A stretch of 64,000 bases of DNA from Siphonodentalium dalli (lineage: Eukaryota; Mollusca; Scaphopoda; Gadilida; Siphonodentaliidae): contig CP136069.1 of NCBI GenBank assembly GCA_032622095.1, positions 86,576,958 to 86,640,957 of the forward strand. The letters run 5' to 3'. Position 1 is the stretch's first letter; each line of letters starts with the position of its first letter. Made by a program: the position numbers and the translations under genes. This document shows positions 21,841 to 33,849 of the stretch, piece by piece. The notes beneath the pieces are model-generated. The model had not been told where the DNA came from, did not search any database, and worked only from the letters and a program-made list of their open reading frames with translations.

Positions 21841-22379
21841 GTATTTCTGAACAAATAAGGTATCAACTTATTTTAAAAATAAACTAGCATATGCTTGTAA
21901 CAGTTAAAATGCTATATTTTGTGTCAGTTCCACATATATTATGTTTTTGTGTGTTTGCACTCGCCTCAGCCATTTTGAATACGTGGTACTCACCAACCTC
22001 GAATCGAAACCATGTGACTCCCCACTGTGGGAGCAATATCTAATCAGGCACCTGTTGTTATTTTCAGGCTTATGGGCAAAATGCCTTACCCAAACAATCG
22101 ATTAGGCCATTAACGTTAGACAAAGATACAAAAACACTGATCACACATTCGGTTTCCGGACGTCAAAATGCATGTGTTCTGTCACTTATGGACTCAAAAT
22201 CCTGTTCGGTGGTTGGAATGGAGAGGTTTCGGAAAACAGAGGTAAATTTTTAGTGAGAATGCACTGAGATAAATTTGGGATGGGACAATTAGTTTCAGTG
22301 TGGATAGGGAGTCGGCTTATAGGGTATATCCTTCATAAAAGAATACACAAAACCACGCACCACCCTCCATTCTCTATAT
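21841..22379. other. No gene recognised
   Basis: Nothing identifiable. Confidence 0.5.
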
Positions 22380-22470
22380 GTGTTAGGGTTAGGGTTAGGG
22401 TTAGGGGGTAGGGTTAGGGGTAGGGTTAGGGCTAGGGTTATGGTTAGGGTTATGGTTAGAGTTAGGGTTA
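22380..22470 (+). repeat. Interstitial telomeric-type repeat
   Basis: About 14 TTAGGG-related hexamers, the first four nearly perfect and the rest decayed (TTAGGGG, TTATGG, TTAGAG). Unique sequence on both sides shows it is internal, not a chromosome end. Confidence 0.9.
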
Positions 22471-23969
22471 GTATATTCTTACATGAAGGACATGACAGGG
22501 TCAGGTTAGGAGAGTTCTACTTTACAATACAATTTATCCAAGGTAAATATAGATTGTGGATACTATCATTATAGTCTAGGTGAGGTGAGGTGAATTCTGA
22601 CGTGATTAAAATTTGAATCAATTACAAACTTTACCTGAGGTTTGGGACATTTTTATGTGCCGATCTGATAGAAACATATCTAATTCAATAAAAAATGAGA
22701 ATATGCTCACAAATATGAAGCCAGGAACACCTTAGAAAATGCAAACAGCATCATTTGGGCCATGCTTTGAAAGCCCTTCTGATGCCATGCATCCATATCA
22801 AAGATTCATTCAGATCCGAGAACAGGCTGAAATATTTGCTCAGACGAACTGACAAATTCTTGCACGGGCAGATAGATACATGTACATTTAAATCCAGCAT
22901 ACACCCCCCCCCCCCACACCAACCTTCGAGAGAGGGAATAAAACAACTGAGATACACCAAAAACAACAGTCATGATAGACTGAGAACATGGCCTTATCAA
23001 TTATAACTGTCAACAACAACAAAAAACATCAGTGTAATTGGTTATCTCCATTTTATGCTGACTCACTAACATCCATGCTCATAGAAAATTTTCTGATGAA
23101 TAATATATGAAAGCCATCACTAGAATGAGAATCCACAGCCGACAATCCGCAGGAAAGAATGAAAATCACAAGAGGATGCACCACAATTCGAGTCATGCTA
23201 TGTAAAGCATGAATTTGTGCATATTTTATGCATGTGACCTCAGTGAGCACGAAGTGGTGGAAATTCCACCGCTAACCACAAACCTATAGATGCGTTCCTA
23301 ACTCATTAAACATTAACTCCTGATGGATTAAAGTAGGGATTTGTCACAAACTCAGTGACCTCACACACCCCTATCAACAAGTCCTATACAGGGTGCCATC
23401 TCCACATTCTTGATGCTCCAGAGAAATCGATTGGAGGCAGATTAATAAATCTCGTGCAAAAAAATCAATACTTTCATGGGAGAGCACTTTAATTAAAACG
23501 GACCTTTTCTATTTGAAGCAGGGGACGCAATCTTTTTTGTGGGCGCTCGTTGTCTCATAAATGTTTAGTATTAGTGACTGAGTGTCAGCCTGTTGTAACT
23601 TTTTATACAGTTAACCCTTCCTTCTCAAATTATGGATCTATTAATATCCTGCCCATAAATTATTCCATTTGAAAAAATGAGAACGCTATGTTTTTATAAG
23701 GTAATCTTTACTTGTATGATTTGGGGCTTTTTTTAGCATATTTGCTTGTGTTTTCAGAGGTTTTGAGCAATGTTTCAAGCCAGACAATTCTATTTATATA
23801 TTTTTTAATTATGCTTGCAATGTGTACAGTTAATTCCTTGGAGGGAAAAGTGTACAGGTATAAAAGTCCATTATGTCCACTTCAAATAATTTTATACTAT
23901 ACTATCTGAAACACGCACCCTTTGGGAGCCTTTATTCAGCATCGGAGGGGACTGTGGCCTGTTGGTTTC
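22471..23969. other. No gene recognised; one core-repeat relic and a poly-C run
   Basis: At 22738-22860 'GCATCATTTGGGCCATGCTT' and following sequence resemble the core repeat near 590-720. A 12-base C run lies at 22904-22915. The rest holds no recognisable feature. Confidence 0.5.
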
Positions 23970-24395
23970 AGAGCCAATCATGCCAAGAATCTCTACTCTG
24001 GCTATGCTCATAGAGATCATGTCCACCAGTTCAAAACCTGGTAACTTTATGAAGTTCTGATGGGAACTTGTTTAATACATGTTCCTTAATAATGTATTAC
24101 ATTGTAGGTAAAAGTACCAGCTCGGGAGTACATGATTTAGACATTTTTGTGAGCCTATTTCACAATATATTAAACACAAATTGATTAGCCAGAGGAATTT
24201 TATGACAGTAAGCTATGCAAAGTGAAATCAGCTCTCAAAAGTTGCATATATCATGCAATCTTGAGCTGGGACCTTCACCTTCTGTGAAATACATTATTAC
24301 TGAACAGGTACGGTAATTAGTTAGAAAAATGTATTACCTGTGTTATTTTTCAAGCCAGAGTAGATAAAGATTTGTGGCATGATCTTGTTTCAGAG
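23970..24395. mobile_element. Diverged copy of the palindromic TAGATCATG element
   Basis: Contains CATGCCAAGAATCTCTACTC, AGAGATCATGTCCACCAG, GTTCCTTAATAATGTA and, at the far end, GAAATACATTATTACTGAAC, in the same order as at 59822-60332. It is clearly more diverged. Confidence 0.65.
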
Positions 24396-24508
24396 ATGTA
24401 TTAAGTTTTAATGAATTCATTGAATGCCTGAAAAAATTTGATGTCCAGTCCCTAAGAGATCATCCACACTAACTGTGAATTAATTTGTTCGGGTGTGACT
24501 AGTTACCG

Positions 24509-25071
24509 CCCGGGCGCCCCTACGGGCCCGTGGATACTATATCTCGACGTTATAAGGTAGCAACATACCACCAGAGGGCAACCTAGAGGACTTTACTCAC
24601 TTGCTCGTCTCCGGCCGGTGTTATTAACCTCGCAAATACCGATATTGGCTAAGAGAGCCCGGGGGAGCGCGGGTGTGTTTTCGGACAGTATATTTTGGTG
24701 ATGCATGGTAATGCAATACACCTGAGTGTGAATTCCATATATTGACTCGTTGACGCGTCCACGGCCGATGTTATTAACCCCTCAAAATCTGGTAAAATAC
24801 CATATAAACAAAAAGAGCCCGGGACCTCCCGGGCGTCCCCATGGGCCCGTGGACACTATATCTCGACATTATAATGCAGCGACGTACCACACGAGCTCAA
24901 CCTAGAAAATTTTACTCGCTTGCTCGTCTCCGCTCGGTGTTATTAACCACACAAATGCTGATATTTGCTAAGACAGCCCGGGGGAGCGCGGGTGTCTTCG
25001 TGTGTTTTCGGACAGTATATTTTGGTAGTGCATTACACCTGAGTGTGACTTCCATATATTGACTCATTGAC
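24509..25071 (+). repeat. GC-rich direct repeat pair, 319-bp offset
   Basis: CCCGGGCG...GGGCCCGTGGA begins at 24509 and again at 24828. The two copies run in parallel through ACTATATCTCGAC, TTGCTCGTCTCCG, CCCGGGGGAGCGCGGGTGT, TTTTCGGACAGTATATTTTG and CCATATATTGACTC to about 24750 and 25071. The unit is much richer in G+C than its surroundings. No coding function is apparent. Confidence 0.85.
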
Positions 25072-26454
25072 GAACATGGGGGTAAATAGAGTGACCCATA
25101 GAGTAACAAATTGTAGGTTGTTTTTGTCTCAAAAATTTGCCAAAAAATAAAATGTCGACCGGCGAAGAAAAATGCAAAAATAACAAAATGTTTTTTGAGA
25201 TGTGTGCATATTATATCAACTCGTTAGAAGTATGATTTACAATAAGCTATATTAAGGCATATATCATCGAAGTATACTCGCATCCAAAATGATCTACATG
25301 ATTAGTCAAGCATACGCGTCGCTGACATGCGTATGGGCCTAATATATATGCATAAAATTTGATGACTATTTGCACGATCCTTCGCATTGTCTGCTTTAAT
25401 TCTTACTATTATGCTGGGGGCGTTGTATATGCCTGGCATATTATCATATTATGACCAATAAAGTGTGTTTATTATCAGTCCAGTCCACTATTGCTCATAT
25501 TTACCCCTTCATATACGTGCGTGTGATCAAGGCATCGTGTTATCATTCATTCACGTTATTGAGATCGCAAATCTGAATGCTGAGATGGATGTTCAATTAA
25601 TTTCAATTGAAATACATTCATAATATAATATGCACACATTATTTCGAATATGTTATGGATTCATATTTCAGTTGACATTCGCAGTCCAATTGATCAGTCT
25701 CAGATACACATAAAAACACTCGAAAACTCATCAGAACTCCTTAAGTAATACGCATATTTACTGCACAGAAACTCGGCGTTTGGTGCATCTTCATATGTGC
25801 CGTTCGCATCTTTCTGGACCGACAGTGGTCCCTTCATATCGCGCGGATATTGAGAACGACAAGGATTTATTAAATTCTGTCAAATCCTATGCTTCATTGA
25901 CAGATTCAACTATATACCGGCATTTGTTTTGAAAGCATGGAAGTCCAGGAACTATACTAGTGAATGGTTGTTCTCGAAAATTTGAGTGAGCAAAAGCAAA
26001 AACACCATTGAAAAAATTCGCCAAAAAATAATTAATGATCTGATCTGGGAAAACTGATTGACAACTGGTGGATAAATACTCATGCTTCGTGTGGACATAC
26101 ACATACGATGCTCGATGTCTGTATTACGGTGAGAAACAAACATATCCCCATATCATATACGTGAAAATGACTTTCCCATATTCTCGGTTTTGGCGATACC
26201 CTCGGTCTTGGCGATACCACGTACACGGGGGTGATTGTATTGAGCTAAAAATCTGGTACGTTCTACCATCTGTGTACATGTACAGGTATGTGAGGGGTGC
26301 ATATGGGAGTAAAAAAAATGGGGCTCCCGTAACGTTATATTGCATTACAAGATTAGTGTTTATAAATTATCGCGGTGTAAACAGAATGTATGGATAGTTG
26401 TCCGAAAAACAAATTCACAACACTTTTGAGATTGCGGGTCTACTCCACTCGCCA
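25072..26454. other. No gene recognised
   Basis: AT-rich with only short frames; no repeat family recognised. Confidence 0.5.
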
Positions 26455-26593
26455 AAGCTTGTTGCATTCATCGGAAAGTTCTCGGCGATAGCTTTCCGAT
26501 GAATGGCATCAAGCCATATTTCCGACTAAATCCTGAAAAGTTACCCAGAATTCCTCTGTGGTTAAGGAGTCAATTATTTAGAGCATTACTGTA
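26455..26593 (-). mobile_element. CAGTAATGCCC MITE, partial
   Basis: From the palindrome centre (GAAAGTTCTCGGCGATAGCT) through the whole right arm to GCATTACTGTA. Confidence 0.75.
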
Positions 26594-27327
26594 GACCAGC
26601 AATCTCACTCATGGTGAATTTTTTTTCAGACATACTAGTATACTATCCGTATATTCTATATATCTGCAGTGAAATCGGACTGAACTAGCCATCAGTTGGA
26701 AAATTTCCAACCATATTTAGTTAACTCAGGTTAATGAAATTTTTCAACAGTTGGAAAGCTCTAGCAGTTATCAGTTGAAAAATCCCAACCAATAATGTGG
26801 GAGGGATGCAAATGAGATTTCACAGTTAAATAGAAATTTTGGTTTGGTTTGAGGTGAGATGCCGTTGGATATTTCAAGATAGACACCTCCACTTGAACTA
26901 GTACCCTCTAGCCAGTTTCCTGCTTATATAGACATGTTTAGTGCACAGAGCTAATATCACAATAATGGCCATACTCTCACATGAACATACTTCAGGGAAA
27001 ATCAATAAATCTTGACCAGAAACCCATAAGGCATCAGTGGGTTACATATCTCAATCAGCCTCACAAAGGCGATTAGTTATGCTATACCATTAATAGCCTC
27101 TCTGCTGTCACCATGGACCAGCTTGAGGTTTAAAATTGGGAGAAGTCACTTCTCCATATTTGATTATTAGGGAGAAGTGGACTCTTGTCAGGGAGAAGTC
27201 ATAAAGATATGGATGGCTTTCGCAGTGGTTATTGCTGTTAAAATAGTCACAACCGTTAAAACTGTCATAAACAAAAAGGTATATAAGAGAGAAGTTACTT
27301 CTCCCTAGGACAAAAATAGGGATAAGT
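26594..27327. other. No gene recognised; short GGGAGAAGT palindromes
   Basis: At 27138-27155 and about 27293-27310 there are self-complementary motifs built from GGGAGAAGTCACTTCTCC, which could be the ends of a small element. This is weak. Confidence 0.4.
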
Positions 27328-27440
27328 ACAATAATGCCCTAAATAATCGACTCCTTAACCACATCATAATTATGGGTAACTTTTCAGGATTTATTCAGAA
27401 ATATGGCGTGTTGCCATTCATTGGAAAGCTCTCGGTGATA
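27328..27440 (+). mobile_element. CAGTAATGCCC MITE, left half
   Basis: Runs from TACAATAATGCCCTAAATAA to GGAAAGCTCTCGGTGA. Confidence 0.7.
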
Positions 27441-28400
27441 TAGATATTATTCTGTGGATCATGTAGAGAAATATGTCAGAGGGGAAATATGGACTTGGGG
27501 GGGAGGGAGCCCAAAATGTGATGTCTCCCATTTAGAGGTCACCCGGAAGATTCATGTGAAGTTTGTATTAGAAATGTGACTGCAAGGTGAGCCGAAGAAT
27601 TTAGTTATGCAAAGAGTATAAAAGGTCACCGACCACGTGTCCCCCGAAAAGTTGGCTTTTTGGTAAAGATGCTTTTTATTTAACCTGTCAAAATTCATTG
27701 GACCGTGACCAAATTCAAACTTGGTCTTTGTCTTCTGAAATTTTAACCATGTGCCAAATATCAAGAGATCCAGTTGAATTTAAATTTAACAATCAGTTAC
27801 CTAAAAGTATACAAGATTAAAATTTGGCAAGGGAAGCCTAACTGTCTTAGTATAGCGTTTGTAGAGTTGAGTCTCGTAAGTAAATTGCTTGTTAAGTATG
27901 ATAACTTAGGTAATAAGTATTTGGTATAATTCACTATGTTTATAGTTTATTAGGTTTACTGATTTCACTTGGGTTAAGCTCTTCAGGTGTTTGTCACGAT
28001 CAGCAATCGATAATTTTTTCTGAGTAAGTGGGTCGAGGTCTTGTGCTCTCGCGTTTATATAGAGAAATTCCGGGTGACCGGGTGATGACCTTTTGTCTGA
28101 CCTTGACCTTAACCTTGACCTTTTTTGGGTAAACCCAAAATGTATTTTTTTTTTTTTGGGCAAAGGTTACATGTACTTTTAGGTAAGTGCAAAAGTTCAC
28201 ATTTTGTTTTATACCTAAAAGTATAGTTATCAACCGGAAACCAAAATAATCGACAAAATTTAAGTTGACTGGCAAAAATGGGCAGACCAAATGCAAATTC
28301 GAAATTGGCCTGTATCTTCATGTGGTTAATCCACATACCAAATTTAAAAACAATCAGATTACAAATAGTCGGGGAGCCAATAAGGTCCACCTGCACCCCC
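27441..28400. other. Core-repeat relics; inverted copy of the poly-G module at its right edge
   Basis: 27540-27650 resembles the AAGATGGC core family (GAAGATTCATGTGAAGTTTG). 28080-28125 has a TTGACCTTAACCTTGACC run. 28368-28400 reads, on the minus strand, a G run followed by GTGCAGGTGGACCTTATTGG, the same module that starts each copy of the 5 kb duplication (32810 and 37885, plus strand). No gene. Confidence 0.5.
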
Positions 28401-28915
28401 CTCTCACAAACTTGACATAAATATCGGCAAAAATTGGACAATTGGACAATTTTTAAAAGTAAAATGCAACTATCATTGGTATCAAAGGTATTTATTGTTT
28501 TGGTCTATCTTAAATGTGTCACACTACGGTGTTTATAGACCAAATTGCTCAAGATGGCTTCCAAAATGGCAACCAAATTTGTAAAAAGTTATTTTTTTAC
28601 ATATATCACGAACATTATTCTCTGCGTTATTCGACAAGGTATTAAATTGTGACTCACTTGGTTATTATACGTGTTAGTTAATTAGCTGACAACCACGTTC
28701 TATTATGTTTGTTCCAGTTGCGTATGGGGCATGACAAATTCATTTTAAAGTTGCAGTATGAAATTTGGCGGAGAACCTCTTTTGTGATTCTTGTCATATT
28801 ATTGAAAGGAAATGGGCAGAACTTTGAAACGGAACTGAGATGAACCATAATATGTGGCTATTCTGGTCCATTATGATAAAACATATCAACTGGATATAGG
28901 GTGAATGCCAGGGAG

Positions 28916-29826
28916 TTACTATATGATCATAGGTAAGGTGAATAGGTATACAGGGAGTTATTGTATGGTCAATGGTGAGACGAGTACATGTATGTATACA
29001 ATGAGTGACTGTATGATCATAAATGTAATGAATAGCTATGCAGGGAGTGACTAAATTGTCATGTGTCAGGTGTATGAGTATACCCGGTGTTCCTGCTTGG
29101 TGACTCGTTGCGGTATGGTCATGTGTAGGTTATACGGGCATACACATGTGTTGCTATATGGTCATGGGCGAGGGGTATGTGTATATAGCGAGCGGCTATA
29201 TGGCCATGGATGATGTGCATATGCATACATGGATTGAATATACTGACATGGCTGGGGAGTATTAGTATATCTTGAGTGGCTATTCTGCTATGGTGTGACA
29301 AATAGGGATACAGGGAGTGACATGGCCAAGGGTGAGGTGAATATATATACAATGATTGACCATGATCATGTATGAATGTTTTGAATAGGTACACACGGGG
29401 TGACTATATGGCCATAGGTCAGATGAAGGAGTATACCAGGTGCCACGGATGAGGGTATGTGTATGAAGCGAGTGGCTATATGACCATTGGTGAGGTGGAT
29501 ATGTATACCCGAGGTGACTATATGGTCATTGTTGCGGTGTTGATGTATATATTGAATGTCTATTTGACCATGTGTGTGTGGAGAATAGGTATACATGGGA
29601 TGACCGTATGGCCAATGGTGAGATGAATGGGTATACAAGGAGTGACTCTATGGTTATGGGTCATCTTTTGGATTATACCCGGTGTACTTGCATTGTGACG
29701 CATGGCTGTATGGCCATCCATGGTCATGGGTCAGGTGTACGTTTATAGTTGGTCACTATATTGTTATGTATGTGGTGTTTATGCATATATGGAATGACTG
29801 TGTGGTAATGGGTGGCTATCGCTTTT
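28916..29826 (-). repeat. Left-arm degenerate tandem repeat, ~42-bp unit
   Basis: Repeating phrase of the type GGGAGTGACTATATGGTCATGG...GGTGAATAGGTATACA. It is the inverted counterpart of the right-arm array. Units are strongly diverged and vary in length. Confidence 0.8.
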
Positions 29827-29921
29827 CACGTTTAAAGTTCCCCATGTACACAAACACTATCAAGGTGGAGAACTCTTTGACATGACCTCTCTATTGATTA
29901 ACATATCCTTGAGTTATTGTG

Positions 29922-31060
29922 GAAAGCGATAGCCACCCAAATTATACATGTACAACGCATCCCATGACCTCATATGTACATACACACCACACAAATGACA
30001 ATATAGTCACCCACTCTATACACGTACACCTGACCATACAGCCTTATTTGGCTATACCGGTACATGCCACAAATGACGATACAGCCATGAATCACCATGC
30101 ATGAACACCAGGTATACTCCTACACCTGACCATATAGTCACTCTATGTATACATATTATTTCACATTCACGATCATACAGTCACTCATTTTATACCTATT
30201 CATCTCACCATGGACCATACAGCCACTACATGTATATCTATTCGCCATACCCATGACCATAGAGTCAATTCAGATATACATATACACCTCACCCACCAAT
30301 GGTGAGCCCTTCCAAATATACCAATACCCGCACACACGACCACTCATAAGTCTCATACTTGCATATACACCTCACACATGACAATTAATCAACTCACTGT
30401 ATACTCATACACGCCATCCATGATCATTCATCTACACCATATACACCACCGATGATAATACATCCACAACATATATAAATATACGACCCACCCGTTACCA
30501 AAATGGCACTCCCTATATAGCCACACGCTCGTCAATAACCATAAAGCTTATTCCAGGTATGCATATAACTTCAATCTTGACCACAGGCATACCATGTGCA
30601 CCTATACACATTACCCATAACCATAAAATCACACCCTATTTATCTACGCAATCCATCCATGATCATACAGACAGCACAAATATACATATACACCACATGT
30701 CACAATACAGCCACACACGGTACACATATACATCACGACCACCACGACCTTACAGTCACTCCATATATACATAAACAACACACGGATGACCATGTAGCTA
30801 CTCTCGTTATATCTATAAACCACAGCAATGCCCATACGATCACATCGGCCACACACAATATACCGTACAGTCACTACATGTATACCGATTCACCTCACAC
30901 ATGCCAATACAGCCACTCCTTATATTCCTATGCATCTCACCATGGACACCCCACTCATAACCATATAGTCACTCATTGTATACCTATTCACATCATTCAT
31001 GACCATACAGTAACTCCCTGTATACCTATTCACATCACCTATGATCATACAGTAACTCCC
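29922..31060 (+). repeat. Right-arm degenerate tandem repeat, ~42-bp unit
   Basis: The best-conserved units are at the outer edge: CCATATAGTC at 30961, GACCATACAG at 31001 and GATCATACAG at 31043, giving a 42-bp period. Translated His/Thr-rich frames here are low-complexity by-products. Confidence 0.82.
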
Positions 31061-31577
31061 TGGCTGCCATATTGGCATCCATCTTTTATCCAGTTGATCA
31101 CTTTTTATCATGATGGGCCAGAATAGCCACATATTACGGTTCATCTCAGTTCCGTCTCAAAGTTTTGCCCATTTCCTTTCAATAATATGGCCAGAATCAC
31201 AAAAGAGGTTCCATACTGCAACTTTAAAATGAATTTGTCATGCCCCATACGGAACTGGGACAAACAGAATAGAACGTAGTTGTCGGTTAATTAACTAACA
31301 CGTATAATAACCAAGTGAGTCACAGTTTGCTACCTTGTCGAATAACGCAGATAATAATGTTCGGGATATATGTTAAAAATTAACTTTTTACAAATTTGGT
31401 TGCCATTTTGGAAGCCATCTTGAGCAATTTGGTCTATAAACACCGTAGTGTGACACATTTAAGATAGACCAAAACAATAAATACCTTTGATACCAATGAT
31501 AGTTGCATTTTACTTAAAAAAATTGTCCAACCCTGAAAAGTTAATTTTTGCCGATATTTATGTCAAGTTTGTGAGAG

Positions 31578-31893
31578 AAATATCCAATATTTCTGGTGAT
31601 GTCAGTGGTGACAATAGAAACATTGATCCATGGTGCATCAGACATATAAGTATTCAATGTATATAATACAGATTAGCCAATTGTATATATCAACCACAAC
31701 TTGTAAGCCATTGCAGGACACCCTGGGACAATATTTACCATTTTTCATATTTTCGGCGGCCATTTTGGAAATGTTCTACACCAATTTCATTCCCATTGAA
31801 TTAAAACATCCGTCCAATAAAATAAAGCACATAGTTGTTGACATTCTATATTAACATCCTGTGTGGTTTGTCGTTAAAATGATTATCAAGACC
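31578..31893. other. No gene recognised; probable third, diverged unit of the next repeat
   Basis: 'TTTTCGGCGGCCATTTTGGA' near 31750 echoes TTTTTCGGCAGCCATTTTGA inside the 363-bp unit that follows. Confidence 0.4.
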
Positions 31894-32613
31894 GTCTTGC
31901 AAAAAAATCGAAAATTTCACCCCTCTTTTTCAAATCCTCTTTCTGTATCTATTACTGAACCCTCGTCAATGGCAAATGTCTTAAAATGACGCTATAATAT
32001 CACGCTTGATGCCTGTCTCAAATACATTGCCATTTACTAGGATTAATGTGAAGAAAAATGGAAGATATGGTGAGATATTAATTAAATTTCCTATTTTCGT
32101 GCATATGACGTCATTTTTCGGCAGCCATTTTGAATTTTTTTCGAAATTATTTGCCGCCATTTTGAAGAAGGACATCATACCAACAAAACGGCATACATTT
32201 TGTCTGTGTCTTTTGCTAACAACCGATCTATTACAACGATTAAATACAGCAAAATCGTCTTGCAAAAAAAATCGAAAATTTCACCCCTATTTTTTAAATC
32301 CTCTTTCTGTATCTATTACTGAACCCTCGTCAATGGCAAATGTCTTAAAATGACGCTATAATATCACGCTTGACGACTGTCTCAAAAACATTGCCATTTA
32401 CTAATGATTAATGTGAAGAAAAATGGAAGATATGGTGAAATATTAATTAAATTTCCTATTTTCGTGCATACGACGTCATTTTTCGGTGGCCATTTTGAAT
32501 TTTTTTCGAAATTATTTGCCGTCATTTTGAAGAAGGACATCATACCAACAAAATGGCATACATTTTGTCTGTGTCTTTTGCTAACAACCGATCTATTACA
32601 ACGATTAAATACA
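31894..32613 (+). repeat. Direct repeat, two units of ~363 bp
   Basis: GTCTTGCAAAAAAA begins at 31894 and 32257. Both units run in parallel through CCTCTTTCTGTATCTATTAC, ATGACGCTATAATATCACGC, a GACGTCATTTTTCGG motif and CTATTACAACGATTAAATAC with only a few differences. No coding function is visible. Confidence 0.9.
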
Positions 32614-32758
32614 TCTGGTCGGAGTTAGAGGAAATGGCGGCCATCTTGGATTCAAATGGCTCTAGCACCCAGTAGGGCCACCTTTATTTTTCGGTGAATT
32701 CCGGATTCTTTATCTGGATACCATAGGGAACAATAAAAATAAGGTTATTTGTAATCAT

Positions 32759-32759
<1 letters not shown>

Positions 32760-32809
<50 letters not shown>
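32760..32809 (+). repeat. 50-base poly-G run
   Basis: An uninterrupted run of 50 G, immediately followed by TGCAGGTAGACCTTATTGGC. It marks the left edge of the 5 kb tandem duplication. Confidence 0.95.
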
Positions 32810-32810
<1 letters not shown>

Positions 32811-33460
32811 GCAGGTAGACCTTATTGGCTCCCCGACTAAAAAATTTAAGTTATCATCCGGAAACCAAAATAATAGGCAAATTTTAAGTTAAAAAGGGGC
32901 CATATAAACTCAGACAAATATGGGCGGACTGAACCCAAATTTGAACTTGACCTGTGTTTTGAGCTGGTAAACTCACATACCATATTTGGTTTAAAGTTCT
33001 CATCTGGAAACTTTCCGCACGGACGGACACACAGACAGACAGATTCTAAGTCGAAAAGGGGCTATATAAACTCTGGCAAAAATGGGTGGATCGAACTCAT
33101 TAGATTTTGACCAGTGTTTTGAGCTCACATACCAAATTTGGTTTCGATTCGATAGCCGAAAATAAAGTTCTCATCCGGAAACTTTATGCACGGTTGGACA
33201 GACAGATGAGAGGTACCTTGTGCAAGTTTTTACTTGTGAGGTTAATCAACAGTAGAATGAGGAAATGTGAGGCGCAAACATTAAGAATTCTTACGAGGAA
33301 TACTCTGTGGGGTTTGGTGCCTTATCAGTGTGGGGTTCTCAGTTTATGTATTTATAGGAGGTTGTTTTATCCATACCAGTATAGGTTAAACCATACATGC
33401 ACAAAATACCAAAAGAATGACCCCATAACATCATTCTCATAGGAACGGACAGATGGACAG
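32810..33460 (+). repeat. Core-repeat block with ACGG/ACAG microsatellite
   Basis: Two diverged units (GGGGCCATATAAACTC... and GGGGCTATATAAACTC..., about 160 bp apart) are each followed by 'GGAAACTTT' and a (GGAC/ACAG)n stretch (about 33018-33042 and 33193-33207). The 111-codon frame 33107-33442 is repeated only because the block is duplicated. Confidence 0.6.
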
Positions 33461-33849
33461 GGCTATTTTAATTTTAATAGTCCCAAAAAAAATTATTTCA
33501 GGGGGACAATAATCCAAGATGGCCATTAGTGGCCATGTTTTTTAATGAAATTCGGAAAAAGTTGATGGCTCCCATCTAGGGTTCATCCCGAAGATTCATT
33601 TGAAGTTTGGTGATGATCATATGAGGGATGTGGTCTGTAGAGTATGCCAAATTATTTAGTCATACCAAAAGAAAAATACAAGATGGCTGCCAAAAATTGA
33701 TAGCTCCTATCTGGAGGTGATATTAAACATGCTTGTAAATTTTCAAAACTATTCTCCAATAAAGTTGCCAGCAGGGTGTGGCGATGAATTCAAATGTGAA
33801 ATCCAAGATGGCTGCTGGTGTCCATGTCATTTAACGAATTTCAGAAAAT
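33461..33849 (+). repeat. Truncated AAGATGGC core units
   Basis: Partial units with CAAGATGGCCATTAGTGGCC and CAAGATGGCTGCTGGTGTCC lie upstream of the 5' terminus of element C. Confidence 0.6.

Larger units (their letters stand above)
28401..31577. mobile_element. Foldback-type element, 3.2 kb, with inverted tandem-repeat arms
   Basis: The ends are inverted (CTCTCACAAACTTGACATAA at 28401, its complement ending at 31577). The outer arms, 28401 to about 28915 and about 31061 to 31577, match for some 500 bp with scattered differences, including TTCATTTTAAAGTTGCAGTA and its complement. Inside, each arm becomes a degenerate tandem array of about 42-bp units containing CCATACAGTAACTCCCTGTA on the right and the complement on the left. 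The arms meet at GGGTGGCTATCGCTTTT (29810-29826) and its complement (29922-29938), leaving a ~95-bp loop. No transposase-like frame is seen. The plan recalls Foldback/Galileo-type elements and sea-urchin TU elements, but no family is claimed. No clear target-site duplication was found. Confidence 0.85.

Noticed and set aside
22380-22470. A true telomere
   Set aside because: Unique sequence continues for tens of kilobases on both sides and the hexamers are degenerate.
23712-23909. Hydrophobic 65-codon frame
   Set aside because: AT-rich chance frame; no signal beyond composition.
29119-31126. His/Thr/Tyr-rich frames (for example 176 codons at 30596-31126)
   Set aside because: Low-complexity translation of the ~42-bp arrays of the foldback element; open on both strands because the repeat lacks stops.
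33107-33442. 111-codon frame identical at 38182-38517, suggesting a conserved protein
   Set aside because: Identity is due to the tandem duplication of the whole 5 kb segment; the frame lies in repeat sequence with microsatellite and no protein-like motif.
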